A stretch of DNA of 7,391 nt. Source: JBFLYE01 sp040756715 [NCBI: bacterium] (lineage in GTDB: Bacteria > UBA9089 > UBA9088). The position numbers and the translations under genes are program-made. The stretch is taken from the NCBI GenBank assembly GCA_040756715.1, contig JBFLYE010000200.1, positions 1 to 7,391 on the forward strand. Direction: 5' to 3'. Positions within the stretch are counted from its first letter, which is position 1; every line of letters starts with the position of its first letter. The notes beneath the pieces are model-generated. The model saw nothing but the letters and a program-made list of their open reading frames with translations. It had not been told where the DNA came from and did no database searches. Positions 5,188-7,391 of the stretch are shown piece by piece.

Positions 5188-7311
5188 CTAATGTCCCCCA
5201 TGTCCTCCTTTTTCTTCCTCTCCCTCTTTTTCTTCTACTTCCTCTTTCTTCTCTTCTTTATGGGAAGTAGGTTCATGCTTTGCCTTTTCAGCCTCTAACA
5301 TCTCCTTTATCTTCTTTCTCTCGCTTTCTTTTTTCTTCTTGTATTCCTTTATCCTTTCGCTCTGTTCAAGATAGAGCTTCTTTTCTATAAGGGCCCTTCC
5401 CAAAGAGCTATTTGCTCCACCAAAATCTGGGATTAAATAGGAAATCTTTTCTTTTAAGCCAAATTTTCCCTCTCCTACCTCAAGGATTGCCTCTATCCAT
5501 TCATTGCTCCATTTAAGGCTTGCATTTGGAGAGCGGTAATAGAGAATATATTGTGCTTGGGAGGAAAGGCTTTCTCTGAGAAAAGCATAAAGGTCATTAA
5601 GCTCCTTTGAATTCCTTGAAAGCAAATATTTTCCATCTGTTTCCTTTGCTATTTTTTCTAAAATAGGGTCTTTATCTTTCTTATAATCAATAACAAATAT
5701 AGGAATTGCATTGTTTTTTGCATAATTCTTTAATCTTTTTATTTCCTGTGTCTCTTTCTTAAGGCTTAAGGATGTAATTACAACAACAGCCCTTTTGCTT
5801 AAAAGGGAAACAGTGCTATCTATTCCCTTATTTAATGAAGAAAGAAGGGCATCTTCATTAGCATCTTTCTTAAAACTTAAAGATTCAATTGCATCCTTTA
5901 TTTGTGTCTTATTAAGGGTAAAATCTAAAAAGACATTTGATGTATTTGAGAAAGGAATAATTGATGCACCTTGTAATCCATCCTTAAATTGGGAAACAGA
6001 GGAAAGCAAAATGTTCTTTACATTTTTTTGATTTATGTATTTTGAATCCTCAATTACAAAGGCAATACCAAGGTTTTCCTGTTCTTTCAATATCTCATCA
6101 ACGCCTAATGGATATATAGCCCTGTTTTCCTCTTGGATTCTAAAATTATTATCAAAAAGCCCCGAAATCTCCTGTTTGTCTTTCTTCAGGGTAATTGAAA
6201 AAAGAACCATCGGGTAATTTGCAAGGTCTATTCTATTAACAAGGATCTTGGGCAAATTAGAAAGATTGAAAAAAACAGGAATGGTTGAGGAAGTTGGGCA
6301 AGATATGTAGATAAACCCAAATTTATTAAGAGCCAGGCCTTCACCTGCAAAATCTGTGTTTATTTTTTTTATAATTTTCCCCTCTTTTGAATAGATAGAA
6401 ATCCCATCCTTGGTTAGGATATAAATGTTGTTATTATGAATAGATACCCATTTTGGCTTAATAGGGATAGAATTAGTGAGATTTCCTGAGGAATCAAATA
6501 TTTTAACATTTAAGCGATCAGAGATAAAGATATTTCCATCCTTATCAATAGCAAGGTTGTTGGGAAGATAGAGGTCATCTATTTTGGATATAAATGTAGC
6601 CGTGGCTGAAAACTTCTGCATCCTTTGGCTATCAACCACATAGATATATCCAGAGCTATCTACGCTTATTCCTTTGCAACCAATAAATTCACCATCCTTT
6701 CTTCCTTTTTTCCCAAATTTTAAAAGGGGCTTACCAGAAGGAGAGAATTTTAAAACACAATTATTTGAATAGGATGTTGCATAGATATTTCCATCCTTAT
6801 CTACACAAACACCATAGGGATTTTTAACTGATATTCTTAAAAGAAGCCTTCCAAAGGGAGAGAGCTTAAGAATGGTATCATTTCCAAAGCCTGCTACATA
6901 TAAATTATCAGCATTATCAACATATATCCCGGAGGCTGAGAAAAACCTTCCTTCATCTTGTATATCCCCTTTTATGGTAAAAATTTTGGCGTATTCATCC
7001 TTTCCCTTCCCCCAATATCTTTCAATCTTATCCTTTGTATAGGGGTCATCACAAAGCCTTAAATACATCTTGTAGGATTCCTTTGCCAAATCATTCATCC
7101 CATATCTAAACAGGCTATTTCCATACCAATACCAACCTAAAGTAAAATCGGGTTTAATTTCTAATGCCTTTTTGTAAAGGGAAATGGCTTCCTTAAAATC
7201 TCCCCTTTGATATGACCAGAATCCCTCCTTTACAAACTCCTGCGCCCTTATTTCCCTTATATCCTTTGGATGAATTAAAGTAGCAAATAAAAGGAAAAAC
7301 AAAATTTGCAT
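5188..7311 (-). CDS. Exported TPR / NHL-propeller / VWA-like protein with charged C-terminal tail
   Basis: No specific family name is recognised for this 707-residue protein. Residues 2-13 are a short hydrophobic segment consistent with a signal peptide or anchor, although the usual N-terminal Lys/Arg is missing. Two TPR units follow (about 24-91, with YQRGDFKEAISLYKKALEI). Then come six NHL-like beta-propeller blades (about 128-160, 165-209, 211-244, 250-282, 286-317, 323-348) with repeated VDKDGNIY-type cores. Residues 357-393 resemble the N-terminal segment of VWFA-related proteins (FSITLKKDKQEISGLFDNNF). A VWA-like fold spans about 411-590, but the metal-site motifs are eroded (VIEDSKYI for DxSxS, NEDAL for the Thr loop, TSL for TDG). 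The Lys/Glu-rich tail (about 642-707) is likely coiled coil or disordered and ends GGHGGH. A periplasmic or surface role in protein-protein binding is inferred. The start has GAGG only 2 nt upstream, too close to be a normal ribosome-binding site. Confidence 0.85.
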   Translation of the reverse strand: MQILFFLLFATLIHPKDIREIRAQEFVKEGFWSYQRGDFKEAISLYKKALEIKPDFTLGWYWYGNSLFRYGMNDLAKESYKMYLRLCDDPYTKDKIERYWGKGKDEYAKIFTIKGDIQDEGRFFSASGIYVDNADNLYVAGFGNDTILKLSPFGRLLLRISVKNPYGVCVDKDGNIYATSYSNNCVLKFSPSGKPLLKFGKKGRKDGEFIGCKGISVDSSGYIYVVDSQRMQKFSATATFISKIDDLYLPNNLAIDKDGNIFISDRLNVKIFDSSGNLTNSIPIKPKWVSIHNNNIYILTKDGISIYSKEGKIIKKINTDFAGEGLALNKFGFIYISCPTSSTIPVFFNLSNLPKILVNRIDLANYPMVLFSITLKKDKQEISGLFDNNFRIQEENRAIYPLGVDEILKEQENLGIAFVIEDSKYINQKNVKNILLSSVSQFKDGLQGASIIPFSNTSNVFLDFTLNKTQIKDAIESLSFKKDANEDALLSSLNKGIDSTVSLLSKRAVVVITSLSLKKETQEIKRLKNYAKNNAIPIFVIDYKKDKDPILEKIAKETDGKYLLSRNSKELNDLYAFLRESLSSQAQYILYYRSPNASLKWSNEWIEAILEVGEGKFGLKEKISYLIPDFGGANSSLGRALIEKKLYLEQSERIKEYKKKKESERKKIKEMLEAEKAKHEPTSHKEEKKEEVEEKEGEEEKGGHGGH
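5203..5259. repeat. Homopyrimidine/homopurine tract
   Basis: On the plus strand 56 of 57 bases are C or T, with a single A at 5237. On the minus strand this encodes part of the Lys/Glu-rich tail of the propeller protein. It is largely explained by Glu and Lys codons (GAA, GAG, AAA, AAG), but as DNA it could adopt triplex structure. Confidence 0.7.
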
Positions 7312-7318
7312 AACCTCT

Positions 7319-7347
7319 ATTTTATATTAAATAAAATCAAATAGCAA
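7319..7347 (-). promoter_or_regulatory. Possible promoter giving a near-leaderless transcript of the propeller gene
   Basis: On the minus strand TTGCTA (7342-7347, 4/6) has a 17-nt spacer to TAAAAT (7319-7324, 5/6). Only 7 nt separate this -10 from the ATG at 7309-7311, so transcription would begin at or next to the start codon. The flanking DNA is extremely AT-rich, which makes chance matches plausible. Confidence 0.4.
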
Positions 7348-7391
7348 TAATTCAAATAATTTTATAAAATATAAAAATGAATTTTTTATAT

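Noticed and set aside
5795-6217. Plus-strand frames inside the propeller/VWA gene
   Set aside because: They are antisense to continuous, domain-bearing coding sequence, with no ribosome-binding sites or homology.

Overview
The window looks like AT-rich chromosomal DNA from an anaerobic bacterium of a poorly cultured lineage. This is inferred from a bacterial pilus/secretion ATPase remnant, a flavin/iron-sulfur HdrA-type protein typical of strict anaerobes, and sigma70-type promoters. No rRNA, tRNA or clade-specific marker is present, so the phylum cannot be named. No CRISPR array, insertion sequence or complete mobile element is visible.

Layout. Positions 1-1219 (minus) hold a decayed GspE/PilB-type ATPase gene that runs off the left edge. 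It shows four independent lesions: a missing start, two frameshifts, and an in-frame deletion of the His-box region. Immediately upstream of it, on the same strand, is an intact HepT/MntA (HEPN/nucleotidyltransferase) toxin-antitoxin pair (1197-1993). The antitoxin reading frame runs out of frame into the ATPase remnant. A near-consensus promoter (2149-2177, minus) lies about 150 nt ahead of hepT. A 511-bp intergenic region (1994-2504) separates this from the divergent plus-strand hdrA (2505-4457). A Uma2/DUF820 nuclease-fold gene (4531-5115) follows hdrA and has its own near-consensus promoter straddling the hdrA stop codon. On the minus strand, converging on it, is a large exported protein (5188-7311) with two TPRs, a six-blade NHL-type propeller, a von Willebrand A-like domain with an eroded metal site, and a charged Lys/Glu tail ending in Gly-Gly-His repeats.

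How the parts relate. HepT/MntA form a genuine two-gene operon with an ATGA overlap, and the other genes appear to be independent units. hdrA has no hdrB, hdrC, mvhD or hydrogenase neighbour here, so its electron partners must lie elsewhere. The strongest structural story is at the left. The toxin-antitoxin cassette sits exactly where the 5' end of the ATPase gene should be, and the ATPase then decayed. The two accessory genes (hepT, Uma2) have strong Shine-Dalgarno sites and textbook promoters. hdrA and the propeller gene lack a well-placed Shine-Dalgarno and have possible promoters almost touching the start codon.

I did not find a convincing new multi-gene system. The best leads are the cassette/pseudogene junction, the promoter hidden in the hdrA stop codon, and the propeller/VWA protein with the degenerate MIDAS.
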